From: Verrucomicrobiales bacterium
GTDB taxonomy: Bacteria > Verrucomicrobiota > Verrucomicrobiia > Verrucomicrobiales > DEV007
Assembly: GCA_029213195.1 (NCBI GenBank)
Contig: JARGNI010000002.1
Location: forward strand, 62,001 to 126,000
DNA length: 64,000 nt
Direction of reading: 5' to 3'
In this document: piece after piece, positions 36,055-43,822 of the stretch
Layout of the letters: each line of letters begins with the position of its first letter
How positions within the stretch are numbered: position 1 is the stretch's first letter
Program-made: the position numbers and the translations under genes
Notes under the pieces: generated by a model
Database searches by the model: none
Told to the model about the DNA's origin: nothing
The model's input: only the letters and a program-made list of their open reading frames with translations

Positions 36055-36900
36055 ATGATGAGACTTCTTTTTCTTCTCAGTGCGTTGTCGCTCTCTCTCC
36101 CGGCTTCTGGTCTTGCGGACGAGAAGGGCAAAGGCAAGAAACCAGCACAACCAAAAACCCCAACGGGTTATACCGACACCCCCTACCTCCCAGGTGGAAA
36201 ATGGCGAGTGCACGATGATGCCCGCCCTCGCCCTGAGGTCGTTACACCCGGTGAAACCGCCGCCTCGGCTCCGTCCGATGCCATCGTCCTCTTCGACGGC
36301 TCGAACCTGGACGAATGGGTCATGGAAAAGGACGGCTCTCCCGCCGACTGGATTGTGAAGGATGGGTTTATGGAAGTTCCTCCTCGTGGACAGGGCGCCG
36401 GAGGATACATCAAGACCAAGCGTGAGTTTGGCGATGTCCAGCTCCATGTCGAATTTGCGACCCCCGAAAAGGTGGAGGGGAATTCCCAAGGTCGCGGAAA
36501 CAGCGGGGTCTTCCTGCTCGGAGGCTACGAAATCCAGGTGCTGGATTCCTACGAAAACAAATCCTATGCCGATGGCCAGGCCTCCGCGATCTATGGCTAC
36601 AAGCCCCCCCTCGTCAACGCCTCCCGCCCTCCGGGCAAATGGCAGACCTACGATATCATTTTCGAAGCTCCGAAGTGGGATGCGGAAGGAAACCTCCTGA
36701 AGCGAGCCCACGTCACAGTGCTCCACAACGGAGTCCTCACCCATCATCACCAGGACTTCCTCGGGCCATCCGGTCACAAGCGTGTCGCAAACTACAACCA
36801 GATTCGGGAGAAGGGCCCTATCAAGTTGCAGAACCACTCCAATCCGACACGGTTTCGGAATATCTGGGTGCGCGAACTGGATCTCTCGGCAAACGAGTAG
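36055..36900 (+). CDS. DUF1080 (3-keto-disaccharide hydrolase-like) secreted protein
   Basis: A 281-residue exported protein of the DUF1080 / glycoside-hydrolase-like concanavalin fold found widely in Verrucomicrobia and Planctomycetes. The start MMRLLFLLSALSLSLPASG is a signal peptide; it is chosen over the TTG at 36001. Domain marks are 'IVLFDGSNLDEWVMEKDG', 'WIVKDGFMEV', 'FGDVQLHVEFATPEK', 'GRGNSGVFLLGGYEIQVLDS' and 'QNHSNPTRFRNIWVREL'. Members cleave 3-keto sugars or related glycosides outside the cytoplasm. Two hairpins follow, the second a terminator. Confidence 0.9.
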   Translation: MMRLLFLLSALSLSLPASGLADEKGKGKKPAQPKTPTGYTDTPYLPGGKWRVHDDARPRPEVVTPGETAASAPSDAIVLFDGSNLDEWVMEKDGSPADWIVKDGFMEVPPRGQGAGGYIKTKREFGDVQLHVEFATPEKVEGNSQGRGNSGVFLLGGYEIQVLDSYENKSYADGQASAIYGYKPPLVNASRPPGKWQTYDIIFEAPKWDAEGNLLKRAHVTVLHNGVLTHHHQDFLGPSGHKRVANYNQIREKGPIKLQNHSNPTRFRNIWVRELDLSANE

Positions 36901-36917
36901 TCCTGAATCCAATCCCG

Positions 36918-36944
36918 GTCGACAGGTCAACACGACCTGTCGAC
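36918..36944. repeat. Perfect inverted repeat
   Basis: GTCGACAGGTC and GACCTGTCGAC, an 11-bp perfect stem with a 5-nt loop, lie between the DUF1080 gene and its terminator. It lacks a U-run, so an RNA-stabilising element or protein site is as likely as termination. Confidence 0.6.
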
Positions 36945-36957
36945 GGTCAGATCCAAC

Positions 36958-36990
36958 AGGGTTAGGTCATCGACCTAGCCCTCTTTTTTT
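36958..36990 (+). terminator. Intrinsic terminator after DUF1080 gene
   Basis: An 11-bp stem, AGGGTTAGGTC with GACCTAGCCCT (one G-T pair), has a 3-nt loop and is followed by C and seven T. It is a strong candidate. Confidence 0.88.
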
Positions 36991-37011
36991 GCCGTGCACC
37001 GGGAGGAGCAC

Positions 37012-37037
37012 AAAAAAGGGTAGAGTCTCCTCTACCC
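37012..37037 (-). terminator. Intrinsic terminator after His-rich lipoprotein gene
   Basis: GGGTAGAG and CTCTACCC with a 4-nt loop run into TTTTTT on the minus strand. The minus-strand gene stops at 37063, 26 nt before. It sits back to back with the plus-strand terminator at 36958-36990. Confidence 0.88.
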
Positions 37038-37062
37038 TCCCATCGATGCAGGATGCCAGCTC

Positions 37063-37344
37063 TCAAATACCAGTGTCGCGGCCTTCTTCTTTCGCGGGCT
37101 TCTTTTCCCCTTTGTCCGCTTTCTCACCCTTGGCGTGCTCGCCTTTTCCGGCGTGGTCTTCGCCTTTCTTGTGATCCTTTTCGTGACCCTCCTTGTGGTC
37201 GCCTTCGGGATGATCTCCCTCGTGATGTTCACCACCATGCTCCAGGTGAAGAATCTTCGTCTTCTCAAAATCGTGACGCTCACATCCGACCGTGAGAAGG
37301 CCGAGGGCACCGATACAGGCCAGGAAATGACTCAGTGATTTCAT
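37063..37344 (-). CDS. Histidine-rich small lipoprotein
   Basis: A 93-residue exported protein. The start at MKSLSHFLACIGALGLLTVGC gives a signal peptide ending in a lipobox (LTVGC), so Cys21 would carry lipid. The mature part is His, Glu, Lys and Gly rich ('HGGEHHEGDHPEGDHKEGHE' and 'HKKGEDHAGKGEHAKGEK'), with about ten His in 45 residues. This suits periplasmic metal binding or buffering (Zn, Ni, Cu), though no metal can be assigned. The gene has its own terminator and stands alone between a DUF1080 gene and a sulfatase gene on the other strand. Confidence 0.75.
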   Translation of the reverse strand: MKSLSHFLACIGALGLLTVGCERHDFEKTKILHLEHGGEHHEGDHPEGDHKEGHEKDHKKGEDHAGKGEHAKGEKADKGEKKPAKEEGRDTGI

Positions 37345-37412
37345 GCGAAAGTCTGTAAACGAGCCCCTCCCCTTTTGCAACTTCCAACTTCTTCATTAGG
37401 GTAGCCGCAGCC

Positions 37413-38828
37413 ATGGCCTCTTCGAATCCTCCCAACATTCTCTGGTATTGCACCGATCAACAACGTTTTGACACCATCGGAGCTCTCGGCAATCCGCATG
37501 TGCAAACACCGGCGATTGACCGGCTCGTGGAGCGAGGAGTCGCCTTCACCCGGACCTATTGCCAGAGTCCCATCTGCACGCCGAGCCGAAGCAGTTTCAT
37601 GACTGGGCTCTACCCTTCCCGCCTCCACAATACGAGAAATGGAAACGCTACGTTTCCTGAAGACGTCCCCCTGATCAGCCGTCTCATCGCCGACCAGGGA
37701 TACGATTGCGGGATGATCGGCAAATTTCACCTCCAAAGTTCCGGGCACCGAACCGAGCCGAGAATTCCCAACGACGGGTTTCGCTACTGGAAGTTCAGCC
37801 ATGCCCCGAGAGACGATTGGCCCGAAGGCGAACATGACTACGCGGACTGGGTGCGAGAACAAGGGGCGGACCTCACCGCGATGCGAGAATCGCCCGACAA
37901 CGTTCCCGCCGAGTATCACCAGACCACCTGGGCTACCACCCGAGCGATCGAGTTCATTTCCGAGGACCGGGGGGATCAACCGTGGATGCTGAACATCAAT
38001 ATCTACGACCCTCACCCCCCGTTTATTCCACCTCGCGAGTATTCGGAGAAGTTCGACGCTTCCGAGATGCCCGGTCCTTATTTCGAACCCTCCGACGTGG
38101 AAGCCCAGGAGAAACTCGCCGAAGCGGACTTCCAGACCAAGTCGGTTCCCCCCGAAGAGAGCAACGCACGCACCGCTCAGGCTGACTACTACGCGATGAT
38201 TGCCCTGATCGACGATCAGTTTGCCCGCTTGCTCCAACATCTCGAGGAATCAGGACGGGCGGAAAATACCGTCATCATTTTCACGAGCGACCACGGGGAA
38301 ACCCTCGGAGACCACGGACTTTTCTACAAAGGATGCCGATTCTACGAGGGACTGGTCCGAGTCCCCTTGATCTTCTCGGCACCGGGGAAATGGAAAGAGG
38401 CGCTGTCTTGTCATCAACCAACGGAACTTCTCGACCTCTCTGCGACGCTCCTCGAGATCGCGGGAGCGGAGCTCCCGGAATATCACCAGGGGAAATCACT
38501 TCTCCCCATCCTGACCGGAGAGGTTGACCCGGAAATTCCGCATCGAGATTCGGTTCGCTGCGAGTACTTTGATGCGCTGGCGCCGAAATTCACGCAGGGC
38601 AACGGAACGTTTGCGACCATGTATCTGCAGGATCGCTACAAGCTGGTGGTCTACCACAGCATCCGCCAAGGCGAACTTTTCGACCTCGAAACCGACCCCT
38701 GGGAGCATCGCAACCTCTGGGATGATCCGCGGTCAGCCAACTTGAAAGCCCGGCTGCTCGAAGAATCCTTCCACGATCATGTGCTCAAGACCACGGACGT
38801 GGGTTCGGAACGAATCGCCCCAATGTAG
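37413..38828 (+). CDS. Sulfatase (formylglycine type)
   Basis: A 471-residue sulfatase of the alkaline phosphatase superfamily. C55 in CTPSR (55-59, with 'SRSSFMTGLYPSR' after it) is the cysteine converted to formylglycine by a modifying enzyme not seen here. 'NILWYCTDQQRFDTIGALGN' has the metal Asp pair, and 'IFTSDHGETLGDHGLFYKG' the second metal site. No signal peptide is obvious, so the enzyme may be cytoplasmic or use another route. Sulfatases of this group remove sulfate from marine polysaccharides or, in other members, are phosphonate or choline hydrolases. Choline sulfatase is an alternative. Confidence 0.9.
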   Translation: MASSNPPNILWYCTDQQRFDTIGALGNPHVQTPAIDRLVERGVAFTRTYCQSPICTPSRSSFMTGLYPSRLHNTRNGNATFPEDVPLISRLIADQGYDCGMIGKFHLQSSGHRTEPRIPNDGFRYWKFSHAPRDDWPEGEHDYADWVREQGADLTAMRESPDNVPAEYHQTTWATTRAIEFISEDRGDQPWMLNINIYDPHPPFIPPREYSEKFDASEMPGPYFEPSDVEAQEKLAEADFQTKSVPPEESNARTAQADYYAMIALIDDQFARLLQHLEESGRAENTVIIFTSDHGETLGDHGLFYKGCRFYEGLVRVPLIFSAPGKWKEALSCHQPTELLDLSATLLEIAGAELPEYHQGKSLLPILTGEVDPEIPHRDSVRCEYFDALAPKFTQGNGTFATMYLQDRYKLVVYHSIRQGELFDLETDPWEHRNLWDDPRSANLKARLLEESFHDHVLKTTDVGSERIAPM

Positions 38829-38863
38829 ACACGAGTGCCTGCGCCACCGGTCGCGAAGAGAGC

Positions 38864-41074
38864 TCAGGAAATCTTCCGAACCACGACTCGACTGCCTTCG
38901 TGCTTGGCGATTTTCACCCGGCTGCCTTTGGAAATGAATTCTCCATCCGAAACGATGTCGTAGAGTCGCCCTTCGAAACGCCCCCTGCCGGAAGGCATCA
39001 AATCCGTTGTCGCTTCTCCTTCGACACCTTCCAGGGTCGCCTTCTCCGCCTCGTCCGAACCGCTACCTTCCGCGAGAGCGGCACCTCCGGAGACCGCCTC
39101 AGTCAGAATGAAGCGAGATCCGAGCTTGGTTTCGGGGAGAAATCGCATTCCGAGTAGGATCGCTCCGACGGCGCCCGCCATGCCCAGGGCGAGGGCCATG
39201 AAAGAACCTCGGAAGATCGAAATCCAGGAATCCGAACCAGGAAGACCTTCCCACTTCCACTCGAGATCGACCCGATCGACCATCGCGAGTCCGAGCGCGA
39301 CCACGACCAGGGTGCCGCCTATCGCCCCCGGGAGAACGGCCCCCGGAAAAACGAAAACCTCGACCCCCAGCAGGATCAGCCCCAGCACCAACAGCACGGC
39401 CAATTCGTAGCCGGCGAGATTCCCTGCCATGTAGTTTCCAAAAAAGAAAACTCCGAAAGCGAGGACACTGGTCAATCCAGGGAGTCCGAAGCCCGGGCTG
39501 TTCAGCTCGAGATAGGCCCCTGCCAGACCCACCACGATCAGGAGAACGGATAATTTTTGCACCCAGTGGGCAAAGGCTTCCATCCCCAGCGGCTCGGCCT
39601 TGAGGATATCAGACTCGATTCCTTCCTGCTTCAAAAGATCGGCCACATTCGACGCAACCCCCTTGGCGAGGACCGGTTTGCCATCGATGACCTCGGTCGC
39701 CCGGATCGTATTCAAATTGAGGACGTTGCCTGCCTCGTGAATGACGATGCCATCGACCTTCACTTCCTTGTCCCGAGTCACAAAAGCTTCTGCGACATCC
39801 GGATTGTGCCCCTTGATCTCGGCTACATTTCGCACCGTGCCGATGATCATCTGCGTGACCTTGTCCGACATGTCCTCGGCAAGGTCCTGCCCCGTACCAC
39901 TGACGACCAGGGCCGAGCCAATCGTGGCAGCCGGTTTCATGTAAATATGATCCGTGCCCAGGGCGATGATCGCTCCCGCGGACTCGGCCCGGGAATTCAC
40001 GAAGGTGTAGGTCGGATAGGTGACATTCTGGAGGCTGTTGAGCACAAGCCCCTCGGTATACCAGGCGAATCCCCCTGGTGTATCCATCTCGAAAACCAGT
40101 GCTGCGGCCCCGTCCAGTTCCGCCTTCTTGATGGTCCTCTCCATGAATTCGAAACTCGCTTTCCCTGTCGCCAGGGTGTCCTGACCGACCTTCAACACTA
40201 CCACCTTGTCCCGATAACTTCCTTCATCCCTGCGTCCGAAGAGCGTCTCCGACTCATCGTCCGAAATCCCTTTCTCCTTTTCGCCTTCCTTCGCATCATC
40301 CCGCACCGAGGTCAGTCGCTCCCGGTTCGTCGCCTCGCCAAACCCCCTTGGCGTGACCGTCACCGGTTCGCCCGATACCTTCTCTGCCCGAAGCAGATCC
40401 TCGACCGACTCGGCCAGCCCCTTGGCAAGTAGAGGCTTTCCTTTCCACTCCTGGGTCGCCTCTTTCGCTGTCAGGGTCAAAACCTCTCCCGAACCCGCAA
40501 GCACCTTGTCCCCGACCTTGAACTCCTTGGTTCCATCGATCATCGCCTCGATCACTTCGATCGGGTGACCGTATTGAGTGGCGAGAGAACGCGCCCGGGC
40601 CTTGAGAACGGACTTCTTCTGCCGACTCGAACTCGTCTTGGAGTCTTCATCATCCGACTCGGGGTCATCCAGTCCAGCACCACCTACAATCGCCTGCGGA
40701 GAAAGATAGATGGACTCCCCTGCCAGTGCAAGAAGGGCACCCGGACCGGTCGCGATCGGATCGACCCAGACAAAAGAAGGAAGCTTCGTCCCCGACATGA
40801 TGTCCAATACTCGCTGGAGGGTATCGAGCTCAAGCTCCGCCGTGAGATTCAACTGAAAAACGACCGCATTGCTTTCCTCTTCCGAAGCGCGTTCGAGAAT
40901 CCTCGCCAATTCCCGAACCCTGCGCGCATCGGCAAGATCATCGTCCGAAAGCGCAACGACAACAGGCCGATCTTTCCAGGATTCTTTGACGTCCGATCCA
41001 CTCACTTGAGAGGGCAATCCAGAAAGAAGCAGGAAGAGAGAAACGAGAGAAAGGGGGGCAGAAAAATGCTTCAT
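38864..41074 (-). CDS. Long NfeD protein with tandem ClpP-like domains
   Basis: A 736-residue membrane protease of the NfeD/nodulation-efficiency family. The start at MKHFSAPLSLVSLFLLLSG is a signal peptide. Two ClpP-like domains follow. The second (about 300-500) has the catalytic region 'NSRAESAGAIIALGTDHIYM' with Ser in 'ESAGA'. The first (about 35-220) has 'IATGPGALLALAGESIYL' at the same place, where Ser is replaced by Gly, so it is likely inactive. Each is followed by an 'LxLTAxEA.. / LNTIRATEV' type segment ending in 'GKPLLAKGLAES' or 'GKPVLAKGVASN'. Then come four or so membrane helices (about 520-660) and the C-terminal NfeD OB-type domain. A role in membrane-protein quality control is known for the family. 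Confidence 0.88.
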   Translation of the reverse strand: MKHFSAPLSLVSLFLLLSGLPSQVSGSDVKESWKDRPVVVALSDDDLADARRVRELARILERASEEESNAVVFQLNLTAELELDTLQRVLDIMSGTKLPSFVWVDPIATGPGALLALAGESIYLSPQAIVGGAGLDDPESDDEDSKTSSSRQKKSVLKARARSLATQYGHPIEVIEAMIDGTKEFKVGDKVLAGSGEVLTLTAKEATQEWKGKPLLAKGLAESVEDLLRAEKVSGEPVTVTPRGFGEATNRERLTSVRDDAKEGEKEKGISDDESETLFGRRDEGSYRDKVVVLKVGQDTLATGKASFEFMERTIKKAELDGAAALVFEMDTPGGFAWYTEGLVLNSLQNVTYPTYTFVNSRAESAGAIIALGTDHIYMKPAATIGSALVVSGTGQDLAEDMSDKVTQMIIGTVRNVAEIKGHNPDVAEAFVTRDKEVKVDGIVIHEAGNVLNLNTIRATEVIDGKPVLAKGVASNVADLLKQEGIESDILKAEPLGMEAFAHWVQKLSVLLIVVGLAGAYLELNSPGFGLPGLTSVLAFGVFFFGNYMAGNLAGYELAVLLVLGLILLGVEVFVFPGAVLPGAIGGTLVVVALGLAMVDRVDLEWKWEGLPGSDSWISIFRGSFMALALGMAGAVGAILLGMRFLPETKLGSRFILTEAVSGGAALAEGSGSDEAEKATLEGVEGEATTDLMPSGRGRFEGRLYDIVSDGEFISKGSRVKIAKHEGSRVVVRKIS

Positions 41075-41165
41075 TACGCTAGAGGGATACGCTAAGTCGA
41101 GAAGATCCGGTCGTCCAAAGGATTCGATTTCCCTGCGAAGCAAAGCCTTCCCAGCTCAACTGCTT

Positions 41166-41741
41166 TTAGCGGGCGAATTCCGATTCAATGGCCTGATTTC
41201 GCCGGTGAAGGAGGACGAGGAAAACCGTGATCGAGACACTCAGAGCCAGTAAGATCATCCCAAGCAGGATGAACACCACCCGCAGCACTCTCCCCGTATT
41301 TTCCGGCGCGATCGATATCAGGACTGGTTTCGAAAACCCACTCCCCTTTACTTCCACCCGCTGCCCCTCTCGCAGACCGGAGAAACTCCCCAGAGAGACC
41401 GCTCGTTCATGCCCAAGGGTTTTCGACGAATTGAGCCACTTGGATACCTCCATTTCTCGCCCACTTGCCTCATCGTAGAGATAGATCCGGGCCCCAGGAG
41501 GCAATTTCTCAGTTCCTCGGTAGAACTCGGCCCCAATCTGTCCTCGCTCGTAAAGCCAGACAGTGTACTTCCCTGGGCTACCCAGTTGGGCGACAAATCC
41601 CTGCGGGACCATTCCTCGAGCCGTCTCATCCAGCAACTTGGGTATCTCTCGAAAGCCATAGACTCCAGCAAAAGCGGCTCCGATGATCAACAGCAGAAGA
41701 GGAATCGCAAAACAGACAAGCAAGGGGATTGGTCGTCGCAT
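41166..41741 (-). CDS. Two-helix membrane protein of unknown function
   Basis: A 191-residue protein with a helix near 5-28 and another near 151-177 and a periplasmic-looking loop between (about 30-148) with several beta strands ('YTVWLYERGQIGAEFYRGTE'). The C-terminus is short and charged. I recognise no named domain. It lies between the DUF1579-type gene (11-nt gap) and NfeD, all on the minus strand, and might be co-transcribed with them or with the translation cluster upstream. Confidence 0.6.
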   Translation of the reverse strand: MRRPIPLLVCFAIPLLLLIIGAAFAGVYGFREIPKLLDETARGMVPQGFVAQLGSPGKYTVWLYERGQIGAEFYRGTEKLPPGARIYLYDEASGREMEVSKWLNSSKTLGHERAVSLGSFSGLREGQRVEVKGSGFSKPVLISIAPENTGRVLRVVFILLGMILLALSVSITVFLVLLHRRNQAIESEFAR

Positions 41742-41752
41742 GCCTGGGTCTC

Positions 41753-42253
41753 CTAGTCCTTTTTCTTATGAACCATCTCGATGGTCAGCAATTCATTTCC
41801 ACTCGCACTGGTCATCGTGACCTCTCCCGAAATTTCATCCGCCTTCTTTGTGTTACGGATCAGTAACTCACTGCCAGGATCACCAAAAGGCGCCCGCAGC
41901 TCGACAGTGGTCTCAGTAAGCGAAACCTCGAAGCGAAGCTTTTCTTCCATTCCGGTATGCCAGTAGAGGCACTCGTAGAGTTCACTCGTGGGATTGAATG
42001 AATACTCCCATCGAAACTCCTGACGGTCATCGCCCCACTGACGGGTGCCCTCCATGGCAAAGGTCGCATCGTCTCCAAACGCTGCGGACCATTCTTCCTC
42101 AATCTGAGTCCGCTCCCCATCCGCGTTGGTCAGGGTGCCCTTTCCTTCCCACGAGCCGAGAAGAGATCGGAAAAATGGCTCTTTTTGAATCTCCCCTGGC
42201 AACCCACCAGTGGTCGCTAGAAGTAGAGAGACCACGAGGCAGAGAAAGCGCAT
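41753..42253 (-). CDS. Secreted DUF1579-like lipocalin-type protein
   Basis: A 166-residue exported protein with a signal peptide (1-20). The sequence 'FRSLLGSWEGKGTLTNADGE' and alternating polar strands ending in 'VTMTSASGNELLTIEMV' resemble the DUF1579 / lipocalin-like beta-barrel group, in which 'L.G.W.G.G' is the opening mark. Ligand is unknown. It lies 35 nt after nrnA on the same strand, so it may be part of the nusA-infB-rbfA-nrnA transcript. Confidence 0.65.
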   Translation of the reverse strand: MRFLCLVVSLLLATTGGLPGEIQKEPFFRSLLGSWEGKGTLTNADGERTQIEEEWSAAFGDDATFAMEGTRQWGDDRQEFRWEYSFNPTSELYECLYWHTGMEEKLRFEVSLTETTVELRAPFGDPGSELLIRNTKKADEISGEVTMTSASGNELLTIEMVHKKKD

Positions 42254-42288
42254 GACCGATTATATATTTTTGAGCGAATGGAGACAAG

Positions 42289-43272
42289 CTATTTCCTGGA
42301 GAGAACTTCTCCAACCACTTCAAGGAAGCGAGTCCTGGCCTCGCCCAAGGGACCGGAAAGTCGTGCCCCTGCGGCGAGAGTGTGGCCCCCGCCCCCAAAT
42401 CGGGCACAGATTTCGCCGACACCAAATTGCTCGCTCTTGCTTCGTGAACTGACCCGAATCTTGCCACCCTCCAGCTCCTCGAAAAATACCGCGATGATCA
42501 CCGTATCTACGGAACGCAGGATGTCGATGACCCCCTCGGTATCGCCAGGCTGCAGTTTCAATTTTCTCGTCAGATCCAGGGGAAGACTGACACTGACACA
42601 TTGGTCCGAGAAGTCGTATTGCATGTTCTCGAGCAACCGGCGCAAGACCTCGACTCTTCGACGGGGCTGGTTCTCGTAGAGATCCTGGTTGATTGTTCCG
42701 ACATCGACTCCGCAGCGAATCAATTCTCCTCCGATTCGCATCGTTTCGGCCGTGGTCGAAGGATAGCGAAAGCTTCCGGTGTCCGTCGATATCGCTGCGT
42801 AGAGATGGGATGCGACGTCTTTCTCCACGGTCCAGCCCGCATACTCGAAGAACTGATACAGGATCTGACCTGTCGCCGGTGACTGGCTATCGACGAGGCA
42901 GAGATCTCCATACCCGCCATTGCTGATGTGATGATCAATCACGATCAGCGGAACGGATTCCTCGACCTGCTGCCACACGGTCTCATGAATCCGATCTCGC
43001 TCTGCTGCATCCAACGCGATGACCAGGTCGCCGGAGAACTTCTCTGAGGGTCTTTCCATCCTCTCTACTTTTGGAAGAAACGAAAGAGACTCAGGGACCT
43101 CGTTGAAATTCATCATCCGAACCGTCTTCCCGATCGATTCCAGAATGAGACCGAAGGCCATCGTCGACCCGATGGCATCTCCGTCGGGTCGGTCGTGACT
43201 CAGGATGAGAATCTCCGAGGACTCCGAGATCCGTTCTAGAATCTCAGGAAAAAGGTCCGATCCACGTTTCAT
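42289..43272 (-). CDS. nrnA: DHH phosphoesterase, NrnA type
   Basis: About 327 residues, the DHH/DHHA1 phosphoesterase that breaks down short RNA oligonucleotides and 3'-phosphoadenosine 5'-phosphate. Motifs are 'SHDRPDGDAIGSTMAF' (metal ligands), 'VIDHHISNGGYG' (DHH) and the DHHA1 'ARFGGGGHTLAAGARL' (GGGH). The ATG at 43272 gives the conventional N-terminus; the frame is open back to a TTG at 43323, which would bring the gene within 6 nt of rbfA. The nusA-infB-rbfA-nrnA order is common in bacteria. Confidence 0.9.
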   Translation of the reverse strand: MKRGSDLFPEILERISESSEILILSHDRPDGDAIGSTMAFGLILESIGKTVRMMNFNEVPESLSFLPKVERMERPSEKFSGDLVIALDAAERDRIHETVWQQVEESVPLIVIDHHISNGGYGDLCLVDSQSPATGQILYQFFEYAGWTVEKDVASHLYAAISTDTGSFRYPSTTAETMRIGGELIRCGVDVGTINQDLYENQPRRRVEVLRRLLENMQYDFSDQCVSVSLPLDLTRKLKLQPGDTEGVIDILRSVDTVIIAVFFEELEGGKIRVSSRSKSEQFGVGEICARFGGGGHTLAAGARLSGPLGEARTRFLEVVGEVLSRK

Positions 43273-43329
43273 GTCACTTCTCGCCTCGCTCGGATCGTCG
43301 CTGACTGGCCCAGCCACTTGCAACCCACC

Positions 43330-43710
43330 TCAGATCTTCCGGTCGTCCGGGTTCTCGGTTTCCTCGGGCAGATCGATTTCGCCGATCTCCTCGAGGATAT
43401 TCAGAACACGGACACCTCGCTCGATGGAAGTATCCGCAACAAAAGTAAATTGAGGAGTGTAGCGCAGCACGACTCTCTTCATCACCGCATTCTGGATGAA
43501 TCCATGCTTGGCGTTCAGCTTCTCGACGACGGATCCATCCTTCTCGGCAGCTCCGACGACGCCGACATAGATCTTGGCTGCTTTCAAATCCGCCGCCGTG
43601 TCGACCGCGTGTATCGTCACAAGGCTTTCGGGAAACTCAAAGCTCTTGTCTACCACCGAGCTGATCTCTCGCTTCAATAGTTCGTTGATTCTGTCGATTC
43701 TCTGACTCAT
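43330..43710 (-). CDS. rbfA: Ribosome-binding factor A
   Basis: RbfA (126 residues) binds the 30S subunit during maturation of 16S rRNA and helps growth in the cold. The KH-like fold shows 'RIDRINELLKREISSVVDKS', 'VTIHAVDTAADLKAAKIYVG' and 'VVLRYTPQFTFVADTSIERG', with a C-terminal acidic tail. It follows infB by 112 nt and precedes nrnA closely, as in the canonical cluster. Confidence 0.93.
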   Translation of the reverse strand: MSQRIDRINELLKREISSVVDKSFEFPESLVTIHAVDTAADLKAAKIYVGVVGAAEKDGSVVEKLNAKHGFIQNAVMKRVVLRYTPQFTFVADTSIERGVRVLNILEEIGEIDLPEETENPDDRKI

Positions 43711-43822
43711 GCCGCTTTGAAATTGAAACCACGCTCCCGAAGAAGATTACGCTCTTGCGCTGCAACGCAGAACACCCTCCCAAGGGGAAAGGCTCATCGC
43801 TACTTTCTCGACAGAAAGCAAA

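Noticed and set aside
36918-36990. Two adjacent hairpins as a possible attachment site or IS end
   Set aside because: The second has a T-run and is a standard terminator; no target duplication or transposase gene is nearby.
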